Below are positions 11,201 to 18,851 of a stretch of 64,000 nucleotides of DNA, piece by piece (the stretch's first letter is position 1; every line of letters begins with the position of its first letter). Position numbers and translations under genes: made by a program. Under the pieces are notes generated by a model. That model had not been told where the DNA came from and did not search any database. It was given only the letters and a program-made list of their open reading frames with translations. This DNA is from Hwanghaeella sp964350445 (lineage in GTDB: Bacteria; Pseudomonadota; Alphaproteobacteria; UBA8366; Aestuariispiraceae): contig CAYGKA010000018.1 of assembly GCA_964350445.1 (NCBI GenBank), positions 1 to 64,000 on the forward strand, given 5' to 3'.

Positions 11201-12358
11201 ATGATCGCACAGGGCCATATCGTCTTTACCCAGCAAGAAGAAGTCATCTACGGAAAACCTGCTGCCGAAGCGGTGGCCGATTGCGCGACACGATACGGCG
11301 CCGAACGGGTTTTCGTGATGGCCGGCGGGACCCTTGCCCGCGAAACGGACGAAGTCCGTCGCCTTTTGGACGCTCTGGGGCCCCGCTGCGCGGGTGTCTT
11401 TTCCGAGATGCCTGCTCATACGCCACGCAAAGCGGTGATCGCTGCGACCGCCCAAGCCAGGGAAGCCAAGGCCGACTTGATCGTCACCCTTGGCGGCGGA
11501 TCCGTGACCGACGGCGCCAAAGGCGTCCAGCTTTGCCTTGCCAACGATATCGATACGCCGAAGGGGATCGACGCCTTGAAAACCGTCCCCGGTCGCGCGG
11601 CTAACCCGAAAGCGCCGACGGTGCGGCAGATTTCCGTGCCGACCACACTTTCGGGCGGCGAATTCAGCGCCATTGCCGGCGTCACCGATGAGGCGACGAA
11701 TACCAAGGAACTCCTGCGCCATCCGGGGATCATTCCCCGCGCCGTGATCCTGGATCCCGCGGTCACCGTCCACACCCCAACCTGGCTGTGGATGTCGACC
11801 GGCATTCGCGCGGTCGATCATTGCGTGGAAGGCATCTGCTCGGCCGAGTCCAATCCCTATGGGGACGCGCAGGCCATGAAGGCCCTCGCCCTGTTCACGA
11901 GCGGATTGCCGAAGGTTCATTCTGATCCCGCCGACCTGAACGCACGGTTGGAATGTCAGTTGGGCACCTGGCTTTCCATGGGCCCGCTTTCGAGCGGCGT
12001 GCCGATGGGCGCGAGCCATGGCATCGGTTATGTCCTGGGCGCCGCTTTCGGGGTTCCGCACGGACATACGTCCTGCGTGATGCTGCCTGCCGTGATGCAC
12101 TGGAATGCCCCGGTCAATGCCGACAAACAGGCCCTTGTCTCCGACGCCATGGGCAGGCCCGGCGACAACGCGGCGGCGGTCCTAGACGCGTTCATCGCCG
12201 GTCTTGGCCAACCGCGGCGATTGACCGATGTCGGTGTGCCTGAGGACGCATTCGGCACAATCGCGGAACAATCGATGGCCACCCCATGGGTGCCGCGCAA
12301 TCCGCGGTCGATAGACGGACCGCAAGATATTGTGGAGATTTTGGAACTCGCCCGCTGA
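11201..12358 (+). CDS. Iron-containing alcohol dehydrogenase / maleylacetate reductase-like
   Basis: This is a group III (iron-dependent) alcohol dehydrogenase fold. The dinucleotide loop G-G-G-S-V-T-D lies near residue 100. Metal-ligand histidines appear in A-V-D-H-C-V-E near 207 and in S-H-G-I-G-Y with G-V-P-H-G-H near 273-288. The length of 385 residues and the short C-terminal domain suit the maleylacetate reductase-type branch, which reduces carbonyls with NAD(P)H. ATG 11201 follows a purine-rich GGGGGAA. No ring-cleavage dioxygenase lies nearby, so the substrate is open. Confidence 0.85.
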   Translation: MIAQGHIVFTQQEEVIYGKPAAEAVADCATRYGAERVFVMAGGTLARETDEVRRLLDALGPRCAGVFSEMPAHTPRKAVIAATAQAREAKADLIVTLGGGSVTDGAKGVQLCLANDIDTPKGIDALKTVPGRAANPKAPTVRQISVPTTLSGGEFSAIAGVTDEATNTKELLRHPGIIPRAVILDPAVTVHTPTWLWMSTGIRAVDHCVEGICSAESNPYGDAQAMKALALFTSGLPKVHSDPADLNARLECQLGTWLSMGPLSSGVPMGASHGIGYVLGAAFGVPHGHTSCVMLPAVMHWNAPVNADKQALVSDAMGRPGDNAAAVLDAFIAGLGQPRRLTDVGVPEDAFGTIAEQSMATPWVPRNPRSIDGPQDIVEILELAR

Positions 12359-12377
12359 CGCGCGGGCTGGGGGCCTG

Positions 12378-12893
12378 TCAGCTGCCGTTGAACAACGGGC
12401 TGCGTGTCGGGTCCAAACGGCGTCCGTCGCAGATGACGGAGGGCGCGTCGTTCAGCACTTGAGACGGCGGTGTTTTCGCGTCAATGAATTTCACGACGGC
12501 CGGCCCGGTTGGGCGAAGCACGTCGAACAGGACTTTCTTCAATCGCCTTTGTTCAAAAGAGGCGACCAATTCCTTGTCCTGGTTGTTATGCTCAATCTGA
12601 TTGGCCATGACGTTGATGCGGTCCCGCACCAGGGGCATATACTTGCACACCCGCACGGCATCTTCCGAATTGTCCATCTTGAGGGCCGCCACCAGGGTGA
12701 GTTTCTCGCCGCGGCCGCCTTTCAGCGTGAAGGCAGGCGTGGACAACCACACCTGTTTCTGTCCACGGCCCGCCGCGGACATTCCTTGCAACTCTCCCCC
12801 ACCGCCCCTTGGTGTCGCGAAATAGACCAACACCATCGGGATCGCGATCGAAAAGAACAACAACCCGAGTGCTAGGATCGTGTTGCGATTCAT
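12378..12893 (-). CDS. Membrane-anchored FliL-like protein
   Basis: The 171-residue protein has one N-terminal membrane segment (about residues 7-27), a glycine-rich linker and a periplasmic domain. The domain pattern (W-L-S-T-P-A-F, then L-T-L-V-A-A-L and R-D-R-I-N) resembles the FliL basal-body family in length and layout. No flagellar gene adjoins it; the only other flagellar-type gene in the window is at 56300. The match is weak, so 'single-span periplasmic protein' is the safe description. It is convergent with the dehydrogenase. Confidence 0.5.
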   Translation of the reverse strand: MNRNTILALGLLFFSIAIPMVLVYFATPRGGGGELQGMSAAGRGQKQVWLSTPAFTLKGGRGEKLTLVAALKMDNSEDAVRVCKYMPLVRDRINVMANQIEHNNQDKELVASFEQRRLKKVLFDVLRPTGPAVVKFIDAKTPPSQVLNDAPSVICDGRRLDPTRSPLFNGS

Positions 12894-13000
12894 GTTGTAT
12901 CATCCCCGCCATTCTGACGCCCATGCAGACTTTACAGCCGATAACTTAATATTGTGTGAATTATTGCGGCTATTCGCACCGGTGGCGGACAGAGATCCAA

Positions 13001-13016
13001 ATGTACAACGGTACAT
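13001..13016. promoter_or_regulatory. Palindrome between divergent genes
   Basis: ATGTAC and GTACAT form a perfect inverted repeat with a four-base spacer, in the region between the FliL-like gene (minus) and the ClpP-fold gene (plus). It is a plausible operator; the regulator is unknown. Confidence 0.4.
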
Positions 13017-13052
13017 GCCAAAATATTGCGATTTTGTGACGTCGTAACATAT

Positions 13053-13086
13053 TTGACATTTACTCCGAAAAGCGCACAATGTGCGC
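13053..13086 (+). promoter_or_regulatory. Sigma-70-type promoter with palindrome over the -10
   Basis: A consensus -35, TTGACA at 13053-13058, is followed after 16 bases by CACAAT at 13075-13080. A perfect inverted repeat, GCGCAC (13072-13077) and GTGCGC (13081-13086), spans this -10 region. A protein bound there would block polymerase. The gene at 13103 has GGAG seven bases before its ATG. Confidence 0.5.
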
Positions 13087-13102
13087 CTAACGGAGACTAG
13101 TC

Positions 13103-13822
13103 ATGCCGCTGCCAACCCCCTGCTCCCTTCACGCGCCCCGGACCATGCGTCGAAATGGTCGCACGGGGTTAAGAAGCGCCAAAACTGTTCTGTTCCAATC
13201 ATTAGTTCGCTTCTTTTTGGCCTTGACTATGATTGCGTCCATCGCCTCCATCGACGTTTCAAAGGCCATGGCCGGTATCGAAGCGCATGATCGCGGCGTG
13301 ACAATCGGCGGCGACATTCTGGCCCCTGATCTACCGCCCTTCCTGTCCGCTTTCGGCGCGGCAATTCAGACCACTGCCGGGACCGGAACACCGTTGCATG
13401 TCGAATTGAATTCCGACGGCGGGGATATAGAAACGGCGTTTTCCATCGCCCATGCCATTTCCGCGGCCCGCAAAAGCGGTCGTATCGTTCAGGTGGAAGT
13501 TCCGGAAGGCGGGCGCTGCAATTCAGCCTGCGTTGTGATTTTCGCCGCCGGTGGTCAGCGGAAAGCCGCGCCGGATTCGGAGTTTCTCTTGCATGGCGTG
13601 TCCTATGCCGGCCTGTCTGACAATCCCGCAATTGCCGCGGCCCGCCGCCGATATGTCGACAATTTCCACAAGGCGATCGAGGACGCCGATTGGCAATTCG
13701 GGCAATTCGTGCGGCGCCACCGTATCATCGAGAACGACTTGAACATGACGTTCTCGGGCCGCCAGCTCTACGAGGCCTTCGGAAACTTCATCACCTCGCT
13801 GAACACATCGCGCGGGAGTTGA
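13103..13822 (+). CDS. Periplasmic ClpP/crotonase-fold protein (COG3904-like)
   Basis: After a signal-anchor at about residues 34-56, the domain shows the ClpP-type layout. L-N-S-D-G-G-D-I-E-T-A forms the oxyanion turn. C-N-S-A-C-V-V-I-F-A-A-G-G places a serine at the nucleophile position, and E-F-L-L-H-G-V-S places a histidine about 35 residues later. The two cysteines flanking the serine could form a disulfide outside the cytoplasm. Such proteins are described as predicted periplasmic ClpP-like proteins, and whether they cut peptides is unclear. ATG 13103 is preceded by GGAG. Confidence 0.75.
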   Translation: MPLPTPCSLHAPRTMRRNGRTGLRSAKTVLFQSLVRFFLALTMIASIASIDVSKAMAGIEAHDRGVTIGGDILAPDLPPFLSAFGAAIQTTAGTGTPLHVELNSDGGDIETAFSIAHAISAARKSGRIVQVEVPEGGRCNSACVVIFAAGGQRKAAPDSEFLLHGVSYAGLSDNPAIAAARRRYVDNFHKAIEDADWQFGQFVRRHRIIENDLNMTFSGRQLYEAFGNFITSLNTSRGS

Positions 13823-13837
13823 TCGAGCCGCGCAGGA

Positions 13838-14428
13838 TCACCCCTCGCTTGCGGTTTCCTCAGTTTCCTCGGCTTCCACGGCGTCTTCGCCGTGGAGCGC
13901 ATAGCCGAACAGCATGTCCACATGCACGCCGTTTCGCGCCAGCGGCGTAACAACGACATCGTAGAATTTCTCCACCCCGCCGCGGGTCACATAGGGAAAC
14001 CGTTCAAGAACCGGTGCTTTTTCGCTGACAGTCCGTTCGTACATGCCGATCAATTTCGACTGGCTACCGATGTCGCGTATTGCCGACAGCATGTGGCCGG
14101 TAAAATCCCGCTTTGTGTTGCGAACGACATCGGTCCCGACCAACCGGTAGCGGAAGTCCGTCCCCTGTCCGAGCACATCGACCAGGAAAACAAAAGGCAA
14201 CATATCCGGAATATCGACCGGATCCAGGTCCGGCCTTCCAGGCAAATCCCGTCCGTTTCTGATTGAGTTCCAATAACTTAGAAACTCATCAAGAGGGGGA
14301 GGTTTTAAGGATCTGCGGCGCGTAGGGCGCGCGAAAACTGCGTTCATCCGCAACAGATAGGCCAAATGTGGATAAAGGACCACAAACGAATCCACTATTT
14401 TCCGGGCCGGCGTATGACGGCCGGCCAA
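13838..14428 (-). CDS. PAS_5-type sensory protein (first of three)
   Basis: The core follows the PAS_5 (PF07310-like) pattern. It has L-x-x-F-L-x-Y-W-N-S, then G-R-P-D-L-D-P-V-D-I-P-D-M-L-P-F-V-F, F-R-Y-R-L-V-G-T-D-V, and a C-terminal strand L-F-G-Y-A-L-H. No output domain is attached. TTG 14428 has GGAGA five bases upstream; ATG 14347 would give a 169-residue form closer to the usual length. It lies 31 bases after the creatinase stop on the same strand and could be the last gene of that unit. Relatives are at 37731 and 49171. Confidence 0.8.
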   Translation of the reverse strand: MAGRHTPARKIVDSFVVLYPHLAYLLRMNAVFARPTRRRSLKPPPLDEFLSYWNSIRNGRDLPGRPDLDPVDIPDMLPFVFLVDVLGQGTDFRYRLVGTDVVRNTKRDFTGHMLSAIRDIGSQSKLIGMYERTVSEKAPVLERFPYVTRGGVEKFYDVVVTPLARNGVHVDMLFGYALHGEDAVEAEETEETASEG

Positions 14429-14459
14429 GTTGTCTCCATAAGCGTTTGTTTGTGTTCGT

Positions 14460-15698
14460 TTATTTTCCCGCTCGAATGATGTTCTTCTCCGGCCCGAAGG
14501 GAAATCCGGTGATGTTCTCCGCGCCGTCCTCCGTTACGATCAAAATGTCATGCTCCCGGTAGCCGCCCGCGCCCGGCTTTCCTTCCGGCAGCATGATCAT
14601 CGGCTCCATCGAAACCACCATGCCGGGCTTCAACTCGGTGTCGATATCCTCGCGCAACTCGACACCCGCTTCCCGGCCGTAATAGTGGCAGAGCACGCCG
14701 AAGGAATGGCCGTAGCCGAAGGACCGGTACTGCAGCAGGTCCCATTCCCGGTACATTTCGTTCAACTCGGCGGCGATATCCATACAGCGCGCGCCGGGCC
14801 GGATCAGATCCAAGCCACGGCGATGCACGGCGCAGTTCTTTTCCCACAGGTCCAAATGCGCATCGCTGGCGAAATCGCAGAACAAGGTGCGCTCCAGGGC
14901 CGTGTAATAGCCGAAGATCATCGGAAAGCAGTTCAGACTGAGGATATCGCCACTAACGATCTTCTTGTTTGTCACCGGGTTGTGCGCACCGTCGGTGTTG
15001 ATACCCGACTGGAACCAGGTCCAGGTATCCATCAGCTCGACGAAGGGGAAGGAACCGGCGATTTCGCGTATCATCGCATTGGTCGAGGCCATCGCGACTT
15101 CATGCTCCGGCACACCGGCCGCCACGGCCTCGGCGCAGGCCGCGCCGCCGATATCGCAAATCCGCGCGCCCTGCCGGATCAGCGCGTGTTCCTCGGCCGA
15201 CTTGATGGTCCGCAGCCACATCGTCTTCTGGCTGATATCAACCAGTTCAACGTCCGGCAGCGCGTCGGACAACTGACGCTTCAAATCGAGCGTCACATGG
15301 TCGAATTCGACTCCCAGCCGCTTGATGCCGGGCGTCAGTTGGCGCACCGCCTCGAAATAGTTGTCCTTGCGCCAGTCCGTATAGGTGATGTTGTCGCCAT
15401 AGGTGCGCCGCCAAGGCTGTCCGCCGTCGATACCGGCAGAAATCGATGTCGCCTTGTCCGGCGTCACGACGAACCCGTATTTCCGGCCGAAATAGCAATA
15501 GAGCCAGCCCGAGTAGTAGGCGATGTTGTGGTAGGAGGTGAACAGGCAGGCATCGACATCTTCTTCCGCCATCGCCGCGCGCAACCGGTCCTGACGGCCC
15601 TGCATTTCCGCGTCCGAGAACGGCGACCATTCCTTGTCGCCATTGTGCCACGCCACCGTCCGCGCCATGCTTTCCGCGGCCCCTGCCCCATTCGCCAT
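14460..15698 (-). CDS. Creatinase (creatine amidinohydrolase)
   Basis: Creatinase hydrolyses creatine to sarcosine and urea and belongs to the M24 'pita-bread' fold without needing metal. The whole 412-residue protein matches Pseudomonas creatinase closely: F-T-S-Y-H-N-I near residue 53, I-D-G-G-Q-P-W-R-R-T, I-K-S-A-E-E-H, S-G-I-N-T-D-G-A-H-N-P-V-T (catalytic histidine near residue 239, His232 in the Pseudomonas enzyme), F-G-Y-G-H-S-F-G and S-M-E-P-M-I-M-L-P-E-G. ATG 15698 has AGGAG seven bases upstream. An Lrp-type regulator lies upstream on the same strand. No creatininase or urease is in the window. Confidence 0.95.
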   Translation of the reverse strand: MANGAGAAESMARTVAWHNGDKEWSPFSDAEMQGRQDRLRAAMAEEDVDACLFTSYHNIAYYSGWLYCYFGRKYGFVVTPDKATSISAGIDGGQPWRRTYGDNITYTDWRKDNYFEAVRQLTPGIKRLGVEFDHVTLDLKRQLSDALPDVELVDISQKTMWLRTIKSAEEHALIRQGARICDIGGAACAEAVAAGVPEHEVAMASTNAMIREIAGSFPFVELMDTWTWFQSGINTDGAHNPVTNKKIVSGDILSLNCFPMIFGYYTALERTLFCDFASDAHLDLWEKNCAVHRRGLDLIRPGARCMDIAAELNEMYREWDLLQYRSFGYGHSFGVLCHYYGREAGVELREDIDTELKPGMVVSMEPMIMLPEGKPGAGGYREHDILIVTEDGAENITGFPFGPEKNIIRAGK

Positions 15699-15858
15699 CG
15701 CATTGCTCCTGCCAGCCTGAATTCGGGATGAAAGTCTGCGCGATCATTCTGCCGGCCGCCGGAAAATCTGCGACAATCCGCGACACGTTCATGAAAAGAC
15801 GCGACACTGTCCGGTGCGGTCAATGAGCCACCTCAACCGCTGGTCGGATACCGGTCTT

Positions 15859-16320
15859 TCACAGCGGAACGGTCAGCCCCGTCTTTACCGTATCCATCAC
15901 CACCGTGGTCTCGAACCGCTGGATGCTTTTCGACGCATAGAGAACCCGATGTATGAAACCTTCATAGGCCTTCATGTCCTCCGTCACCACGATCAGCACG
16001 AAATCGCTCGCCCCCGTGACATAGTAACAGTGCTGCACCTCCGGCAGCGCCTTCATCCGGCGCTTGAAATCGTCGACGATGTCCGGTCGACCGTGCTGTA
16101 GGATCACCTCGACGATCACGGTCAGTTTACGGCCGACCTTCTCCGGGTCCACGACGGCGACCTCCCGCGCGATCACGCCTTCTTCCCGCAGGCGCTTCAA
16201 GCGCCGTTGGCAGGCCGTCGCGGACAGGCCGACGAGATCGGCCAACACTTCGGAGGTGCGACGATTATCTTCCTGCACCAGATTGAGAAGTTTGACGTCA
16301 AATCCATCCAATTCGGCCAT
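15859..16320 (-). CDS. Lrp/AsnC-family transcriptional regulator
   Basis: The 153-residue length and layout are typical. An N-terminal helix-turn-helix (V-G-L-S-A-T-A-C-Q-R-R-L-K-R-L) is followed by the RAM ligand domain (V-I-V-E-V, then C-Y-Y-V-T-G-A-S-D-F-V-L-I-V). I chose ATG 16320 because GGAGG lies five bases before it; ATG 16332 upstream includes that site. Position ahead of creatinase and divergent from an EamA transporter suggests it senses creatine, sarcosine or a derived amino acid. That is inference. Confidence 0.9.
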   Translation of the reverse strand: MAELDGFDVKLLNLVQEDNRRTSEVLADLVGLSATACQRRLKRLREEGVIAREVAVVDPEKVGRKLTVIVEVILQHGRPDIVDDFKRRMKALPEVQHCYYVTGASDFVLIVVTEDMKAYEGFIHRVLYASKSIQRFETTVVMDTVKTGLTVPL

Positions 16321-16331
16321 TATTGCCTCCA

Positions 16332-16389
16332 TTCTGCATTTAGCACGAATGTTCGCAGAAAAAGTGCACCTTATAGATTACATTCGCAG
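16332..16389. promoter_or_regulatory. Repeats in the lrp-like/EamA divergent region
   Basis: TTCGCAG occurs at 16352-16358 and 16383-16389, 31 bases apart (three helical turns). TTCTGC at 16332-16337 and GCAGAA at 16355-16360 are inverted. In-phase repeated sites suit an Lrp-type octamer that wraps DNA. The region separates the regulator (minus) from the transporter (plus). Confidence 0.45.
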
Positions 16390-16452
16390 TTTTCCAAACC
16401 AGCATCCGGCCTATCCATGTCCCAGCCCAAACACGCGGACAAGGAACGCACC

Positions 16453-17427
16453 ATGACATCCCCTTCGCCCTCATTTCTCACCGGTCTTCTGGCCGGCATC
16501 GTCGCCGCGCTGATCTGGGGCGCCTGGCCCGTGCTCTCACGCGACGCGGTCAACGCCGGCTTCGTCCCCTTGGATATCACTGTCCTGCGTTTCGGCGTGG
16601 CCGGCCTTGTGCTCGCTCCGATCGTGCTCAGAAACGGGCTCGGCGGCCTGGGTTTGGTCCGCGCCCTGGTTCTGGCGACAGGCGCCGGCGCGCCTTACGT
16701 GCTCGTGACTGTCACCGGACTGTCCCTGGCCCCTGCGGGACATGGCGGGGTGATCATTCCCTGCACCATGCTCTCCGCCTCGACACTCGGCGCGTGGTTA
16801 TTCCTGAAAGACGCCCCGACCCCGACCCGATTGCTGGGCTTGTCGGTCATTTTCACAGGCATCTGTCTGACCGCCTGGTCCGGCATGGATGTTCGGACCG
16901 CGTCCTGGTCGGCGCAGGCGCTTGCCGGCGATGGGTTGTTCATGATCGGCGGGGTGCTTTGGGCGACCTATACGGTCGGGTCCCGTGCCTGGTCGGCCGA
17001 ACCGTTTCAGGCAACCGCCGCGGTTTCCGTGTTGTCGATGGTTCTTGTCTTGCCGGTCTGGATTGTGGCGGGTGGAGACGCGGTTTCGCAGGCATCCCTC
17101 CCCACGCTCGCCTGGCAGGCCGGGTTCCAGGGCATCGTCGTCGCCATCGGCGCGTTGTTTTTCTATACCAAAGCCGTCGCCGTTTTCGGTGCGGCACGCG
17201 GCGCCCTTTTCGCCATCCTGGGCCCGGTCTTCACCGTGGTCCTGGCGATACCGGTCCTGGACGAGTATCCAAGCGGAGCGGCCGTCGCCGGCCTCGTCCT
17301 CTGCACGCTGGGCATGGCGATCGCCTTCGGGGCTTATGGGCTGGTTGCCAGCGCCTTGCGGAAATACACCCTGTCGAAACCCTCTTCCGTCCGGCAGGCG
17401 GCCTCCCCGAAGCCAAGCTTGGGATAA
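16453..17427 (+). CDS. EamA/DMT-family transporter
   Basis: The 324-residue protein has about ten hydrophobic segments in two EamA repeats. The first begins near residue 8 with A-A-L-I-W-G-A-W-P, the second near residue 160 with G-D-G-L-F-M-I-G-G-V-L-W-A-T-Y. These drug/metabolite transporters move amino acids or other small solutes, often outwards. ATG 16453 has AAGGA seven bases upstream; earlier in-frame codons lie within the divergent regulatory region. Next to the Lrp-type gene and creatinase it may move a creatine-pathway solute, which is unproven. Confidence 0.88.
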   Translation: MTSPSPSFLTGLLAGIVAALIWGAWPVLSRDAVNAGFVPLDITVLRFGVAGLVLAPIVLRNGLGGLGLVRALVLATGAGAPYVLVTVTGLSLAPAGHGGVIIPCTMLSASTLGAWLFLKDAPTPTRLLGLSVIFTGICLTAWSGMDVRTASWSAQALAGDGLFMIGGVLWATYTVGSRAWSAEPFQATAAVSVLSMVLVLPVWIVAGGDAVSQASLPTLAWQAGFQGIVVAIGALFFYTKAVAVFGAARGALFAILGPVFTVVLAIPVLDEYPSGAAVAGLVLCTLGMAIAFGAYGLVASALRKYTLSKPSSVRQAASPKPSLG

Positions 17428-17672
17428 ACGGTGAGGTTCTCGGTCAACCGAGCCGCTTAGCGTCCAACTTGAGGATTGTACGGGGCATGGGCAGCGGCCG
17501 CACAGTCCCCTGCGAAGGCCAAGTCGGCCACCGGCCCATCGCGGATCACCATCGTCCTGTTTGCTATCCCGTCTCCGTCACAAACACTGTTTTGCGCGAT
17601 TAGCCCTGGTCAATCGACGCCGTCGGGCAAATTCTATTCCGACAATAAAGAACAATCGTTTGGGGAAATTTC
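17428..17672. other. Intergenic region with a short inverted repeat
   Basis: No gene is supported. Just after the EamA stop, CTCGGT (17439-17444) and ACCGAG (17447-17452) form a small hairpin with no T-run, perhaps marking the transcript end. The remainder shows no clear promoter that I can defend. Confidence 0.3.
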
Positions 17673-18755
17673 ATGCGCGTTACCGGCCTGTCCACCGTCA
17701 TCGTCGATGTCCCATTGCCGAAACCGATCCGGTCGGCGATCCACACCATCAATTCGGCGACCTGCGTGCTGGTCACGATCGATACCGATGAAGGCGTTTC
17801 GGGCGAAGGGATGGCCTTCACCATCAACGGCGCGCGAATCCATTCGGTCGACGCCTTGATCCGCGACCTGGAGCCGATGATCGTCGGCCGGGACCCCCAT
17901 GACACCGCCGCGATCTGGGAAGACATGTGGAACGCGCTGAACTTCGTCGGCCAGAAAGGCATCCCTCTCTTCGGCATGTCGGCCATCGACACCGCCCTGT
18001 GGGACATTGTCGGCAAGGCAGCGGGCAAACCACTGCACAAGCTGTTCGGCGCCGCGCGCGACAGCGTGCCCGCCTATGCCAGCGGCGGACTCTGGGTGTC
18101 GCTTTCGATCGACGAGTTGCAGCAACAGGCGCACGACTTCCTCGCCCAGGGCCACCGCGCCATGAAGGTTCGCGTCGGCAAAGGCCCGGTCGCCGGCCAT
18201 ATAGAGCGCGTCTCGGCGGTCCGCGACGTGATCGGGCCGGATATCCAACTGATGGCGGACGGCAATCAAAGCCTGACCGTGAAGGAGGCGATCCGCCTGG
18301 GCCGGGAATTGGAACCCTTCGACCTGACCTGGTTCGAGGAGCCGGTTCCCTGTTGGGATTTCGAGGGCCATGCGGAGGTTCGCGCCGCGCTGGACATGCC
18401 GCTTGCTTCCGGTGAGACCGAATACACCCGATACGGCATGCGCCAAATGATCGAGACCAAGGCCTGCGACATCCTGATGCCCGACCTGGAGCGCATCGGC
18501 GGTTACACGGAATTCCGCCGCTCGGCCGCGCTGGCCGCCGCCTATGACATTCCGGTCACGCCGCATCTGTTCACCGAATACTCGCTCTGCATGGCCGGCA
18601 GTCTTCCCAACTGCTTCATCGTCGAACACATGCCCTGGTTCGGACCGCTCTTCAACGAGAGTGTGGAAATCGTCGACGGCGAGATCGCCATCCCGAACCG
18701 TCCCGGGCACGGGTTCACATTCGACCGGGACGCGGTAGCGCGCTTCCGCGTTTAG
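17673..18755 (+). CDS. Mandelate racemase/muconate lactonizing-type (enolase superfamily) enzyme
   Basis: Members abstract a proton alpha to a carboxylate, using Mg2+. The capping domain (residues 1-120) is followed by the barrel. It holds the first base region A-M-K-V-R near residue 165 (K-x-R instead of the common K-x-K), metal ligands in M-A-D-G-N-Q (Asp near 196), F-E-E-P (near 222) and S-G-E-T-E (near 248), and a His in V-T-P-H-L-F near 297 with Asp in M-P-D-L-E-R near 270. The His-Asp dyad places it in the mandelate racemase subgroup (sugar-acid dehydratases, racemases). It lies ahead of a DeoR-ABC locus with which it may share substrate. Confidence 0.88.
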   Translation: MRVTGLSTVIVDVPLPKPIRSAIHTINSATCVLVTIDTDEGVSGEGMAFTINGARIHSVDALIRDLEPMIVGRDPHDTAAIWEDMWNALNFVGQKGIPLFGMSAIDTALWDIVGKAAGKPLHKLFGAARDSVPAYASGGLWVSLSIDELQQQAHDFLAQGHRAMKVRVGKGPVAGHIERVSAVRDVIGPDIQLMADGNQSLTVKEAIRLGRELEPFDLTWFEEPVPCWDFEGHAEVRAALDMPLASGETEYTRYGMRQMIETKACDILMPDLERIGGYTEFRRSAALAAAYDIPVTPHLFTEYSLCMAGSLPNCFIVEHMPWFGPLFNESVEIVDGEIAIPNRPGHGFTFDRDAVARFRV

Positions 18756-18795
18756 TCGGGCACCGTTCGGCGCGGGATCGCGTCATCCAAAATAG

Positions 18796-18851
18796 TTTCA
18801 TTTGAATGTCATGACACCGTCATATGAAACCTGTATAAGTTTCATATGAAA
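18796..18851 (+). promoter_or_regulatory. Promoter with three phased operators, leaderless start
   Basis: Three near-copies of TTTCATATGAAA are centred at 18801.5, 18823.5 and 18845.5, exactly 22 bases apart; the third (18840-18851) is perfect. A promoter ATGACA (18811-18816), 17-base spacer and TATAAG (18834-18839) fits between them. The expected transcription start falls at about 18846, the A of the ATG. No ribosome site precedes that ATG, and a stop codon lies in frame at 18825. The layout predicts a leaderless, self-repressed transcript. Confidence 0.7.

Noticed and set aside
12351..12366. CCCGC/GCGGG hairpin at the dehydrogenase stop codon as a terminator
   Set aside because: Five-base stem with no T-run; likely chance in GC-rich DNA.
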